A stretch of 30,139 bases of DNA, from the NCBI GenBank assembly GCA_041629655.1, contig JBFKMV010000041.1, positions 1 to 30,139 of the forward strand. Direction: 5' to 3'. The DNA comes from JBFKMV01 sp041629655. GTDB taxonomy: Bacteria; Acidobacteriota; Polarisedimenticolia; Polarisedimenticolales; Polarisedimenticolaceae. Of the stretch, positions 15,346 through 23,780 are shown piece after piece; the stretch's first letter is position 1, and the number at the start of each line of letters is the position of its first letter. A model generated the notes under the pieces. The model had not been told where the DNA came from. It saw only the letters and a program-made list of their open reading frames with translations, and did no database searches. The translations under genes were made by a program, and so were the position numbers.

Positions 15346-16610
15346 CGCGCCGTCGCGGGCTCGATCCGGTACTTCCCGCCCCACGGGATCACCCAGCCTC
15401 TCGCATCCTTCGGATGGTAGCGCGAAGCGACGGCCAGGGCCGCTCCGAGGTCCGGCGCGGGCCGGGCGCCGAGACGCCGGGCCTGCTCTTCGGGGAGCCC
15501 GCTGACGAGGATCAGCCGGCAGGCGCGCGCCTTGAGGTACCACGACAGCGCCGTCTGCGCGTAGACCCGGAAGTCGCGCCGCAGCGCCGCGACCTTGGCG
15601 GTCTCGCCGTCGGGCTCGAACCCGGCCAGGAAGTCGGCGTGGCCCGCGCCGCGCGCGCAGCGGGCGACCAGGACCAGCGTGCCGCCCGGCGCCAGTGCGG
15701 GAAACGCCGCCTCGAACGCCTTGTGCGACTGGATCAGGTCGATGTCGTGCGGCGTGCCGCCGGCCGAGACGACGACGATCTCGCGCGGGGCCAGGCGGAC
15801 GGTGCGCGTGCGGCGCACGTGCCGGCACGCCGCTTCGTGGGCCCGGCGCCAGTGGCCGACGAACAGCCGCTCGATCCCGCCCGCCTCGTCCGGCACCGCG
15901 TTGACCAGCAGGTGCGGACCGACCAGCGCGGCCCCGTCCGCCATGTCGCGGTGCACCGGGTTGCCGTCGAGACACCCCGCCCGCGCCCGCGGGTGCCGGG
16001 TCCCGTCGCGCCGCAGCGAGCGCAGGTGGTTGCTGACGATCGTCTCGCGCCCGGCCAGCCCGGGCACGACCGCCTTGCGACCGCCCGTGAAGCCGGCGTA
16101 GTAGTGGAAGCCGACCGCGCCGGTGAGCACGATCCGGTCGTGCTCGCGCAGCGCGCGATGGACGGCGACCGGGGTGCCCGCCCGCGTGCGGCCCAGCGTG
16201 ACCAGGCCGGCCGGGTCGTCGGGGTCGTGGAGCAGCACGGCGTGCTCGCGGGCCACGCCGGCGCCGAGGATCCGGCGGACGTCGGCGGCACCGGGGCGCC
16301 GGTGCAGACCGCTGCCGACGATGAACGTCACCTCGGCCGGGCCCGCGGCGCGGATGCGCTCGAGCAACGGCGGGAGGTAGCGCGCGCAGCCGGTGCTGCG
16401 CGTCGCGTCCGAGACGGCGATCAGCACCCGTCGCGCTCCCGAGAAGATCCGCCGCAGCGGCGGTCCGCCGAGCGGGCGGTCCAGCGCGGCCTCGATCGCG
16501 GCCGACCCTCCCGCGGCGGCGCCCGCCGGCGGCGCGGCCACCGGCTCGAGGCGGAACGGGCTCGCCGGCAGCGGCATCGTGCGGCTGCCGTAGGGCAGCG
16601 CGGCGGGCAC
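15342..16610 (-). CDS. LarA-family nickel-pincer enzyme (lactate racemase or related epimerase)
   Basis: LarA enzymes use a nickel pincer nucleotide cofactor tethered to a lysine to racemise or epimerise 2-hydroxy acids. This 422-residue protein has the family N-terminus LPYGSRTMPLP, VSDATRS (66-72), GSGLHRRP, GFHYYAGFTGGRKAVVPG, GNPVHRDM and GGTPHDIDLIQSHKAFEAA. The key residues His103, His169, Lys179 and His195 have the same spacing as His108, His174, Lys184 and His200 of Lactobacillus LarA. The maturation genes larB, larC and larE are not in the window, so the substrate remains open. The GTG start lies 6 bases after the coaD stop and restores the conserved N-terminus. Confidence 0.88.
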   Translation of the reverse strand: MPAALPYGSRTMPLPASPFRLEPVAAPPAGAAAGGSAAIEAALDRPLGGPPLRRIFSGARRVLIAVSDATRSTGCARYLPPLLERIRAAGPAEVTFIVGSGLHRRPGAADVRRILGAGVAREHAVLLHDPDDPAGLVTLGRTRAGTPVAVHRALREHDRIVLTGAVGFHYYAGFTGGRKAVVPGLAGRETIVSNHLRSLRRDGTRHPRARAGCLDGNPVHRDMADGAALVGPHLLVNAVPDEAGGIERLFVGHWRRAHEAACRHVRRTRTVRLAPREIVVVSAGGTPHDIDLIQSHKAFEAAFPALAPGGTLVLVARCARGAGHADFLAGFEPDGETAKVAALRRDFRVYAQTALSWYLKARACRLILVSGLPEEQARRLGARPAPDLGAALAVASRYHPKDARGWVIPWGGKYRIEPATAR

Positions 16611-16616
16611 GCTGCC

Positions 16617-17120
16617 TCAGGCGTCCCGGGGGGTCGGCGCCACGCCGAACCGGGCGTAGAGCGCCCGGGCGACCGCCTCGGGAACCAGGCCGTCGATCCG
16701 GCCGCCGTTCTGGGCGATCTCGCGGACCAGCTTGCTCGAGAGGTAGGAGTACTTCTCGCTCGGCACCAGGAACACCGTCTCGACCCCCGGCTCGAGCCGC
16801 CGGTTCATCATCGCCATCTGCAGCTCGTACTCGAAGTCCGAGACGGCGCGGATTCCGCGCACGATCACCGAGGCGCCGTTGACCCGCGCGTAGTCGACGA
16901 GCAGGCCGTCGAAGCTGTCCACGCGCACCCCGTCCCAGCCCGCGACGGCCGAGCGCAGCAGCTCCAGGCGCTCCTCGAGCGAGAACGTCGGCTGCTTGTC
17001 CTCGTTGTGCAGCACGGCCACGATCAGCTCGTCGAAGTGGTGGCGGCCGCGATCGACGAGATCCAGGTGGCCGTTGGTCACCGGATCGAAGGTTCCCGGG
17101 TAGACGGCGATTCGTTTCAC
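16617..17120 (-). CDS. coaD: Phosphopantetheine adenylyltransferase CoaD
   Basis: CoaD joins 4'-phosphopantetheine and ATP to make dephospho-CoA, the penultimate step of coenzyme A synthesis. The 167 residues cover the whole nucleotidyltransferase fold: YPGTFDPVTNGHLDLVDR with the T/HxGH-type site (NGH 16-18), RGIRAVSDFEYELQM, and the C-terminal PSEKYSYLSSKLVREIA. The GTG start (17118-17120) is one base beyond the recN stop. A longer frame upstream is the shadow of recN. Position between recN and the LarA gene suggests only operon convenience. Confidence 0.96.
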   Translation of the reverse strand: MKRIAVYPGTFDPVTNGHLDLVDRGRHHFDELIVAVLHNEDKQPTFSLEERLELLRSAVAGWDGVRVDSFDGLLVDYARVNGASVIVRGIRAVSDFEYELQMAMMNRRLEPGVETVFLVPSEKYSYLSSKLVREIAQNGGRIDGLVPEAVARALYARFGVAPTPRDA

Positions 17121-17121
17121 G

Positions 17122-18855
17122 TCAGTGCTCCGCGGTTCGACCGGTCGGCCGGCCCGGCCCGGCGCCGGCCAGCAGCTCCGCGGCGTTCTTGCGCGAGGCC
17201 GCGCTGACCTTGCGTCCGCCGAGCATGCGCGCCAGCTCGTCCACGCGCTCGGTGCGCGACAGCGGGACGACGTCCACCAGCGTGCGCCCGCCGGCCACCC
17301 GCTTGCGGACATGGTAGTGACGATCAGCATAGGCGGCCACCTGCGGCAGGTGCGTGACGCAGAGCACCTGGCGCGCCCGGGCCAGCCGTTGCAGGCGCGC
17401 GCCGACGGCATCGGCGGTCGCTCCCCCGACCCCCGCGTCGACCTCGTCGAACACCAGCGCCCGGCCGGGGCCGGCGTCCTCGAGCACCACGTGCAGCGCC
17501 AGCATGACCCGCGACAGCTCGCCGCCCGAGGCGGTCTTGCGCAGCGGCCGGGCGTCCTCGCCCGGATTCGCCGCGATCAGGAACTCGGCCCGCTCGACGC
17601 CGCGCGGCGTCAACGGCATCGCGCGGTCGCCGTGCCGGAGCTCCGGCCCGCGCGCCGCCTGGAAGCCGACCGAGAAGCGCGCCCGCGGCAGGGCCAGCTC
17701 GCGCAGCTGCCGCTCGACGGCCGGGGCCAGCGCCTGCGCGGCGCTCCGCCGTGCCGCGCTGAGCCGCGTCGCCTCGCCCGCGTAGGCCTCCGCGGCGAGC
17801 GCCAGAGCCGTCTCGGCCGCGCCGACCTGCTCGCCCAGGTGCTCGAGCTCGTCGAGCTCCGCCGCGGCCGCCGCGCGGTGCTCGAGCACCTCCTGCTCGT
17901 CCCGCCCGTAGCGCGAGCAGAGTCGCTCGATCGCGGCGCGTCGGCTCTCCAGGTCCTCCAACCGGTCGGGGTCGCCTTGGCCCTCGTCCGCGTAGTCGCG
18001 GAGCGCGGATCCGGCCTCCTGCAGCTCGAGCTGCGCCGCGCGGACGCGTTGGGCGAGCTCGCCGAGCCGCGGGTCCAGCTCGGCCAGCCGCTCGAGCCGG
18101 CGCGCGCCGGACGCCGCCAGGCCGGCCGCGCTGGGGTCTCCGTCGTAGAGCTGGGCCAGCGCCTCTCCGACCAGCTCGGCGATCTCGACCCCGTGACGCA
18201 GCCGCGTCCGCTCGCGCTCCAGCTCGTCGCGTTCCCCGGCGCGTGGCGCGACGGCATCGATCTCCCGCAGCTCGCCGCGCAGGTTGTCGGCGCGCCGCTC
18301 GCGCTCACGCTCGGCCTCGCGCAGCCGCTCCAAGCGCTCCCGGGCCTCGCCGACCGCGCGCTCCGCGGCGGCGACCCCGCGCAGCTCGTCGTGGTGGCCG
18401 CCGAAGCGGTCCAGCAGCTCGAGGTGGCTGTCGGCGGAGAGCAGGCCGTGCTGCTCGTGCTGGCCGTGCAGCTCCAGCAACCGCTCGCCGAGCTCGCGCA
18501 GCGCCGTGACGGTGCCGGGCGAGCCGTTGATGAACACGCGCGCCGCTCCGCTGACCGGCACCTCGCGGCGCAGCACCAGCAGGCCGTCCTCGTCGGCGTC
18601 GATGCCGCGCTGCTCCAGCAACCCACGCAGCGCTCCGGCGTCGGGCGGCTCGAACACCGCCTCGACGCGCGCGCGGCTCGCCCCGCGTCGGACCTTCGAA
18701 GAGTCGGCGCGGTCGCCGGTGACCAGTCCCAGCGCGTCGACCAGGATCGACTTGCCCGCCCCGGTCTCGCCGGTCAACAGGTTCAGGCCCGGACCGAACT
18801 CCACGGTCAGGTCCTCGATGATCGCCAGCTCACGGACGCGCAGCGTTCTCAGCAT
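17122..18855 (-). CDS. recN: DNA repair ATPase RecN
   Basis: RecN is an SMC-like ATPase acting early in double-strand break repair. The 577-residue product has the Walker A GETGAGKS (29-36), a long coiled-coil middle rich in Arg, Glu and Leu, and the C-terminal TASGGELSRVMLAL signature followed by Walker B ALVFDEVDAGVGG. I chose the ATG at 18853-18855 because MLRTLRVRELAIIEDL matches the usual RecN N-terminus; an in-frame ATG three codons upstream (18862-18864) is nearly equivalent. Neither has a clear ribosome site. It is divergent from tolQ. A possible minus-strand TATGCT -10 overlaps the tolQ -10, but no -35 is convincing. I see no LexA-type box in the gap. Confidence 0.95.
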   Translation of the reverse strand: MLRTLRVRELAIIEDLTVEFGPGLNLLTGETGAGKSILVDALGLVTGDRADSSKVRRGASRARVEAVFEPPDAGALRGLLEQRGIDADEDGLLVLRREVPVSGAARVFINGSPGTVTALRELGERLLELHGQHEQHGLLSADSHLELLDRFGGHHDELRGVAAAERAVGEARERLERLREAERERERRADNLRGELREIDAVAPRAGERDELERERTRLRHGVEIAELVGEALAQLYDGDPSAAGLAASGARRLERLAELDPRLGELAQRVRAAQLELQEAGSALRDYADEGQGDPDRLEDLESRRAAIERLCSRYGRDEQEVLEHRAAAAAELDELEHLGEQVGAAETALALAAEAYAGEATRLSAARRSAAQALAPAVERQLRELALPRARFSVGFQAARGPELRHGDRAMPLTPRGVERAEFLIAANPGEDARPLRKTASGGELSRVMLALHVVLEDAGPGRALVFDEVDAGVGGATADAVGARLQRLARARQVLCVTHLPQVAAYADRHYHVRKRVAGGRTLVDVVPLSRTERVDELARMLGGRKVSAASRKNAAELLAGAGPGRPTGRTAEH

Positions 18856-18914
18856 CGGGTGCATCCGGGAGGCCGTCGGGGCGACGCGGGCGACGGGACC
18901 GGCACGGCCACGTT

Positions 18915-18943
18915 TTGACGGTGCATCGGCACTGGGATAGCAT
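18915..18943 (+). promoter_or_regulatory. Probable sigma-70-type promoter of the tol-pal operon
   Basis: TTGACG (18915-18920) and TAGCAT (18938-18943) are 17 bases apart. Initiation near 18950 gives a leader of about 58 bases before tolQ. The 152-base gap from recN to tolQ holds nothing else I can name except a weak CCGGA-accc-TCCGG hairpin in the leader. Confidence 0.7.
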
Positions 18944-19007
18944 AACGCGTGTCGCGTCGTTTCGAAGGGCCGGGCTGCTCCGGAACCCTCCGGCGCCGTG
19001 GAGGACG

Positions 19008-19700
19008 ATGACCCCCACCGTTCTCGGCACCGCAACCCCCAGCCTCGACGTCTGGTCGCTGGTCTGGCACGCCGGGCCGATGGCCAAGTTCGTGCTGCTC
19101 GTGCTGCTGGTGTTCTCGGTCGTGTCCTGGGGCATCATGACCGAGCGTTTCCGGCGTTTCCGCCGCGCCGAGCGCGAGACCGACGAGTTCCTCGAGGTGT
19201 TCCACGAGGGCGGCGGTTTGGCGGCGATCCACGACAAGACCAAGGCGCTCGAGTGGAGCCCGCCGGCGGACATCTTCCGCGCCGGGTTCCGCGAGATCAG
19301 CCTCAACCCGCCGCCGGAGGGCTCGCGGATCGAGGGCGCCGCCCTGGACGCGCTGGACCGCACGCTGCGCAAGAACGCCTCGGTGCAGGTGCACGACCTC
19401 GAGCGCAGCCTGGGCTTTTTGGCCACCACCGCCAGCGCCACGCCGTTCATCGGCCTGTTCGGGACCGTCTGGGGAATCATGAACGCGTTCCGCGGCATCG
19501 GGGTCAGCGGCACGGCGTCGCTGGCCGCCTATGCGCCCGGCATCGCCGAGGCGCTCGTCGCCACCGCCGCCGGTCTGGCGGCCGCGATTCCGGCCGTGAT
19601 CGGCTACAACCACTTCTTGGGCAGGCTGCGCGGCGTGGACGCCAAGCTGGAGGAGTTCATCGCGGACTTCATCCACCGCGTCCAGGGCCGGAGGTCCTGA
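19008..19700 (+). CDS. tolQ: Tol-Pal system proton channel subunit TolQ
   Basis: TolQ and TolR form the proton-driven motor of the Tol-Pal complex in the inner membrane. The 230-residue protein has a first membrane helix at about 25-45 and the MotA/TolQ/ExbB core at the C-terminus with ATPFIGLFGTVWGIMNAF, followed by the last helix EALVATAAGLAAAIPAV. ATG 19008-19010 has GGAGG only 3 bases upstream, a short spacing; a longer frame upstream would include the promoter, so it is rejected. ExbB is the alternative, but the linked tolB, pal and cpoB make TolQ the right call. Confidence 0.93.
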   Translation: MTPTVLGTATPSLDVWSLVWHAGPMAKFVLLVLLVFSVVSWGIMTERFRRFRRAERETDEFLEVFHEGGGLAAIHDKTKALEWSPPADIFRAGFREISLNPPPEGSRIEGAALDALDRTLRKNASVQVHDLERSLGFLATTASATPFIGLFGTVWGIMNAFRGIGVSGTASLAAYAPGIAEALVATAAGLAAAIPAVIGYNHFLGRLRGVDAKLEEFIADFIHRVQGRRS

Positions 19701-19705
19701 CCGCG

Positions 19706-20152
19706 GTGGCCGCCTCGGTCGGCCAGGGCGGCGGGCGCGGCCCCCGGCCCCGGGCGCTCGCCGAGATCAACGTCACGCCGCTGGTCGACGTGATGCTGGT
19801 GCTGCTGATCATCTCGATGATCGCGGCCCCGATGCTGCAACGCGGGATCAAGCTCGAGCTGCCGGCGACCCGCTCCGCGACCGAGATCCAGGAATCGCGC
19901 GTCGTGGTCGAGGTGGACCGCGAGGCGCGGATCCGGATCAACGACCGGCCGGTCCACGCGGAGCTGCTCGAGGAGCGGATGCGGACCCTGGCCGCCGCCA
20001 ACCCGGAGGAGACGGTGTTCCTGCGGGCGGACCGGACGCTGCCCTACGGCGAGGTGCTGCTGGTGATGGACCGGATCCGCACCGCCGGCATCACCCGGAT
20101 CGCGCTGGTCACCGTGCCGCTCGAGCCCGAGCCGGAACGGAAGCGAACGTGA
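19706..20152 (+). CDS. tolR: Tol-Pal system protein TolR
   Basis: TolR is the second motor subunit, with one membrane helix and a periplasmic domain. The 148 residues contain the ExbD/TolR signature EINVTPLVDVMLVLLIISMI, with the proton-carrying Asp at residue 28 (Asp23 in E. coli TolR), followed by a periplasmic domain ending in a short basic tail. The GTG at 19706-19708 is the only plausible in-frame start after the tolQ stop; its GGAGG sits 11 bases upstream inside tolQ, a long spacing, so the start is less certain than the gene. It overlaps the next gene by GTGA. Confidence 0.92.
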   Translation: MAASVGQGGGRGPRPRALAEINVTPLVDVMLVLLIISMIAAPMLQRGIKLELPATRSATEIQESRVVVEVDREARIRINDRPVHAELLEERMRTLAAANPEETVFLRADRTLPYGEVLLVMDRIRTAGITRIALVTVPLEPEPERKRT

Positions 20153-20910
20153 GCGGCGTGCGTCTGCGGCTGGTGGCCCGCGTGCCGCGGCCGCGTTCCC
20201 CGGCAGCCCGGTTCGTCGCCGGCTCGGCGGTGCTGCACGTGGTGCTGGCGATCGTGATCGCGTTCTTCCCCTCGCTGCGCCCGAAGAGCAAGCCGATCGA
20301 GGACTACATCGTGGTGACCCCGGTCGGCGCCCCGGCCGCCGCCGCGCCGGCCCCCGCCGAGGTCGCCCCGGCGCTCCCGGAGCCGGAGCCCGACCTGCCC
20401 GAGCCCGAGCCCGAGCAGGTCCGCGTGGAGCCGAAGGTCCCCGAGCCGAAACCGCTCCCGCCGCCCGAGAAGAAGCCGGAGAAGAAGCCAGCCGAGGACA
20501 AGCAGCCCCCGCAACGTCCGCGCGCCGAAACCGCCACGCCGCCGTCCACGGCACCCGCTCCCGGCGAGGCCTCGGGCCCCGGGGGCCTGGCGGGAACCTC
20601 GATCGAGTCGGTCGATTTCCAGGACCTGGAGTTCGCGTGGTACCGCGACCGCGTCGTCGCCGCGCTGAAGAGCCAGTGGCGGCAGCCGATCCTGGACGGG
20701 GTGACGACGCCGCTGTCGGTGACGATCGCGTTCCGCGTGCTGCGCAACGGTGCGGTGCGCGATCCCGAGATCGTGGCCACCAGCGGCGTGGCCTCGCTGG
20801 ACCGCTCCGCCTTGCGGGCGGTGGTCGAGGCCGACCCGCTGCCGCCGCTGCCCCCGAACTGGCGCGAGCCCGTGATGTCCGCCCGCTTCGTGTTCACCTG
20901 GTACCCCTGA
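20149..20910 (+). CDS. tolA: TolA-like/TonB-family periplasm-spanning protein
   Basis: The 253-residue protein has one membrane helix (about 22-40), a Pro/Glu/Lys-rich extended stretch (about 58-150) and a C-terminal TonB/TolA-type domain (about 165-253) with WYRDRVVAALKSQWRQP, VTIAFRVLRNGAVRDPEIV and LDRSALRAV. The linker is TonB-like (PE/PK repeats) rather than the long Ala-rich helix of E. coli TolA, and the protein is much shorter than E. coli TolA. Position between tolR and tolB makes TolA function most likely. The GTG start overlaps the tolR stop (GTGA). Confidence 0.85.
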   Translation: MSGVRLRLVARVPRPRSPAARFVAGSAVLHVVLAIVIAFFPSLRPKSKPIEDYIVVTPVGAPAAAAPAPAEVAPALPEPEPDLPEPEPEQVRVEPKVPEPKPLPPPEKKPEKKPAEDKQPPQRPRAETATPPSTAPAPGEASGPGGLAGTSIESVDFQDLEFAWYRDRVVAALKSQWRQPILDGVTTPLSVTIAFRVLRNGAVRDPEIVATSGVASLDRSALRAVVEADPLPPLPPNWREPVMSARFVFTWYP

Positions 20911-20926
20911 CATCGAGGGAACCCCC

Positions 20927-22219
20927 ATGTCGAAACGTGTCTGGCCCTTCGCCGTCGCGCTGCTCTGCGCCACCTCGCTCGGCTCGCAGGAGCCCGACCG
21001 CCCCGCCCAGCTCGAGGGCGAGGTCACGCGGGTCGGCATCGCGCAGATCAAGATCGCGTTGGCCGAGCCGGGCGGACCGTCCGCCTCGCTGGAGGCCGCC
21101 GAGCTGGTGCAGACGGTTCGCGACGATCTCGAGTTCAGCGGCTTCTTCGACGTCGTCGATCCCTCGCTGTACCGCCTGGTTCCGGCCGCCGAGCGACCCG
21201 GCGAGGTGCGGCACGACGACTGGCTGTCGATCGGCGCCGACGCGCTGACGCTGCTGCGGGTCGAGCTGCGCGACGGCCGGCTGGCGGTCGAGGCGCGACT
21301 CTACGACAACCCCAGCCGGACGCTGCTGTTCGCGCGCCGCTACGGCGGCGAGCGCGAGCTGGTGCGACGTGTCGCGCACCAGATCTCGAGTGACCTGACG
21401 TTGCACTACACCGGCCGGCCCGGCGTCTCCCTGACCCGCATCGCGTTCGTGTCCAAGCACGGCGAGGGCAAGGAGCTGTACCTGATGGACTACGACGGTC
21501 AGCGCGTGCGGCGGCTGACCACCACCGGCACGATCAACCTCTCGCCGGTCTGGTCGCCCGACGGCAACCGCCTGGCCTTCGTGTCCTGGCGCGGCAAGCA
21601 GCCCGGGGTCTACATCTACGAGAGCGACGGCTCGCTGACCGCCGCCCCGGTGATCGAGGCCGAGCTGAACTCGGCTCCCGACTGGTCGCCGGACGGCGAC
21701 CGGATCGTCTACTCCTCCGACGCGGACGGCGACCCGGAGATCTACGTGCTCGACCTGGCCAGCCGCCGCAACACCCGGCTGACCCGCAACCCGGCGATCG
21801 AGACGGCGCCGGCCGTCTCGCCCAACGGTCGCGAGATCGCGTTCGTCTCGGACCGCTCCGGCGGCCCCCAGATCTACATCATGAGCGCCGAGGGGCTGAA
21901 CGTGCGCCGGGTCTCGCGGGACTCGAGCTACAGCGAGTCGCCGGCCTGGTCGCCGCGGGGCGACCGGCTGGCCTACGTCTCGCGCTACGACGGGCGCTTC
22001 GACATCATGGTGCTGGACCTGGCCACCGGCGGCCTGAGCCGGCTGACCCACGGCGAGGGCAACAGCGAAAACCCCAGCTGGTCGCCGGACGGGCGGCACC
22101 TGGTCTTCTCCTCGAACCGCTCCGGACGCTACGACATCTACTCGATGCGGGACAACGGCACCGACGTGCGGCGGCTGACCCGGGGCACCGACAGCCTCAC
22201 CCCGGACTGGTCGGACTGA
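20927..22219 (+). CDS. tolB: Tol-Pal periplasmic beta-propeller protein TolB
   Basis: TolB is the periplasmic partner that binds Pal and TolA. The 430-residue product has an N-terminal signal peptide (about 1-20), an N-terminal alpha/beta domain (ELVQTVRDDLEFSGFFDVVD) and a six-bladed propeller made of PD40 repeats; blades are marked by WSPDG or near variants in SPVWSPDGNRLAFVS, APDWSPDGDRIVYSS, SPAWSPRGDRLAYVS and NPSWSPDGRHLVFSS. GAGGGA stands 7 bases before the ATG. The gene ends just before a hairpin-rich spacer and the pal promoter. Confidence 0.96.
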   Translation: MSKRVWPFAVALLCATSLGSQEPDRPAQLEGEVTRVGIAQIKIALAEPGGPSASLEAAELVQTVRDDLEFSGFFDVVDPSLYRLVPAAERPGEVRHDDWLSIGADALTLLRVELRDGRLAVEARLYDNPSRTLLFARRYGGERELVRRVAHQISSDLTLHYTGRPGVSLTRIAFVSKHGEGKELYLMDYDGQRVRRLTTTGTINLSPVWSPDGNRLAFVSWRGKQPGVYIYESDGSLTAAPVIEAELNSAPDWSPDGDRIVYSSDADGDPEIYVLDLASRRNTRLTRNPAIETAPAVSPNGREIAFVSDRSGGPQIYIMSAEGLNVRRVSRDSSYSESPAWSPRGDRLAYVSRYDGRFDIMVLDLATGGLSRLTHGEGNSENPSWSPDGRHLVFSSNRSGRYDIYSMRDNGTDVRRLTRGTDSLTPDWSD

Positions 22220-22264
22220 GGGGCCGGGCCCCCGCAAGGACGATTTCGGGTCGTTTTTCGTCCT

Positions 22265-22295
22265 GCAGCCCTTTGCGGGGCGGGCTGCGTTTTCT
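22265..22295 (+). terminator. Possible Rho-independent terminator or attenuator between tolB and pal
   Basis: GCAGCCC (22265-22271) and GGGCTGC (22282-22288) form a 7-bp stem with a 10-base loop, followed by GTTTTCT. Just upstream, AGGACGA (22237-22243) pairs with TCGTCCT (22258-22264) across a 14-base loop. The T-tract is short, so termination is likely partial, leaving some read-through from tolB into pal. Confidence 0.5.
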
Positions 22296-22300
22296 ATAAT
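22273..22300 (+). promoter_or_regulatory. Probable pal promoter with a perfect -10, overlapping the hairpin
   Basis: TATAAT at 22295-22300 is a perfect -10. TTGCGG at 22273-22278, 16 bases away, is a weak -35 lying inside the loop of the terminator hairpin. Initiation near 22307 gives a leader of about 47 bases with GGAGG before pal. Confidence 0.55.
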
Positions 22301-22353
22301 CCAGCGGCGAATGCCACGAACACGATGAGCCGTTCGTGCGGAGGTTGATAAAG

Positions 22354-22929
22354 ATGTCCAAGCGCACCCCCCTGGCAGTCCTGACGATCTTCTCCCTGCT
22401 GGCCCTGCTGTTGCTCGCCGGCGGCTGCCGCAAGAAGCCCCCCGTGGTCGAGCCCCCCCAGCCGGCTGCCCCCGCCCCGGCACCCGCGGCGCCGGCGCCG
22501 CCCCCGGTGGAGGTGACCGACGATTTCAAGACCCCGCCCGTCGAGAAGCAGCCCGTGGTCGAGCCGTCGATCGACGAGCTGAACCGGAGCGGCGTGCTGA
22601 AGACCGTCTACTTCGACTTCGACCGTTCCGACCTCGATGACGGCGACCGGCGGATCCTGCAGGGCAACGCCGACTGGATGCGCGCCAACGCACAGTACGG
22701 CGTGGTGATCGAAGGTCACTGTGACGAGCGCGGTACGATCGAGTACAACCTGGCGCTCGGCGAGCGGCGCGCCCGCTCGGTGCGCGACTACCTGACGAGT
22801 CTCGGGATCTCCGCCGGACGGATGCGCATCGTCTCCTATGGCGAGGAGCGTCCCGCGGACCCGGGTCACAGCGAGGCCGCCTGGTCCAAGAACCGGCGCG
22901 CCGCGTTTTTGATCGAATCCCGCAACTGA
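22354..22929 (+). CDS. pal: Peptidoglycan-associated lipoprotein Pal
   Basis: Pal is an outer-membrane lipoprotein that anchors the membrane to peptidoglycan. The 191-residue product has a lipoprotein signal with Cys25 in LLAGGC, a Pro/Ala-rich linker (about 29-60) and an OmpA-type domain with VYFDFDRSDL, EGHCDERGTIEYNLALGERR and SYGEERP, the classical Pal signatures. The ATG at 22354-22356 has GGAGG nine bases upstream; an in-frame GTG at 22336 precedes the ribosome site and is rejected. Residue at +2 is Arg, not Asp, so the lipoprotein should go to the outer membrane if Lol rules apply. Confidence 0.96.
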   Translation: MSKRTPLAVLTIFSLLALLLLAGGCRKKPPVVEPPQPAAPAPAPAAPAPPPVEVTDDFKTPPVEKQPVVEPSIDELNRSGVLKTVYFDFDRSDLDDGDRRILQGNADWMRANAQYGVVIEGHCDERGTIEYNLALGERRARSVRDYLTSLGISAGRMRIVSYGEERPADPGHSEAAWSKNRRAAFLIESRN

Positions 22930-22939
22930 GGACGAGACC

Positions 22940-23776
22940 ATGCGCTTCGCCTTCCGATTCGTGTTGCCGTTGGCGCTGCTCGCGCTCGCCGTGGGTTGCG
23001 TGATGCCGGACCACATCTCGCAGATCCAGAAGGACGTCGCCGACGTGCAGCAGCAGCTGCGCGGACTCCAGCGCACCCAGGGCGAGACCCAGCAGAAGCT
23101 GGGGCAGATCGAGCAACGCCTCGATGACGAAGGCGAGGCGGTCTCGCGTGCCGACTTCGCCGACCTGCGTTTGCAGTTCGAGGAGATCGCGCGCGGCGTG
23201 GCGATCCTCGACGAGCAGGTCCAGGACACCAACCGACGGATGGACCGCGTCACGCAGGACCTGGACGCGGTCCGCCAGCTCGCGCGCCGGCCGGCGCCCT
23301 CCTCGCTCCTGCCGCCGCCGGACCTGCCGCCCGACCCCGGCAGCGTCGGCTCCTCCACCGGCACCCCGGCGGGGGGCCTCGGCGCCGCGCCGTCCCCGGA
23401 GGCGCTCTACAACGCCGCCTACGCGGACTTCTCCAAGGGCAACTACCCGCTGGCGATCTCGGGCTTCGAGGAGTACGCGGAGCGCTTCCCCGACAACGAC
23501 TTCGCCGACAATGCGCTGTACTGGGTCGGCGAGTGCCACTTCAGCCAGGGCCAGTTCGGGCGGGCGATCCAGGCCTTCGACGACCTGCTGCGGCGTTACC
23601 CGGAGAGCGACCGCGCCGCGGCGGCCGACCTCAAGAAGGGTCTGGCCTACCTGGAGCAGAACCAGGTCGGCCAGGCGATCGTCCAGCTGCGGTACGTGCT
23701 CGACACCTACCCCGCCACCGACGAGTCGCGGATCGCGCGGGACAAGCTGGCCAGCCTGGGCGCCTCCGCCGGGTAG
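22940..23776 (+). CDS. cpoB: CpoB/YbgF-type cell division coordinator (predicted lipoprotein)
   Basis: CpoB links Tol-Pal energy to peptidoglycan synthesis during division. The 278 residues comprise a signal sequence with a likely lipidated Cys20 (LALAVGC), a coiled coil (about 27-115), a Pro/Gly-rich linker and TPR repeats (about 152-275) beginning EALYNAAYADFSKGNYPLAISGF and including NALYWVGECHFSQGQF, the YbgF signature. E. coli CpoB is a soluble periplasmic protein, so lipidation would be a difference, though it is common outside gammaproteobacteria. It follows pal by 10 bases. Confidence 0.92.
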   Translation: MRFAFRFVLPLALLALAVGCVMPDHISQIQKDVADVQQQLRGLQRTQGETQQKLGQIEQRLDDEGEAVSRADFADLRLQFEEIARGVAILDEQVQDTNRRMDRVTQDLDAVRQLARRPAPSSLLPPPDLPPDPGSVGSSTGTPAGGLGAAPSPEALYNAAYADFSKGNYPLAISGFEEYAERFPDNDFADNALYWVGECHFSQGQFGRAIQAFDDLLRRYPESDRAAAADLKKGLAYLEQNQVGQAIVQLRYVLDTYPATDESRIARDKLASLGASAG

Positions 23777-23780
23777 CGCC

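Noticed and set aside
18998..19705. Long frame through tolQ leading into tolR
   Set aside because: It is the tolQ shadow in another phase; TolR homology begins only after the GTG at 19706.
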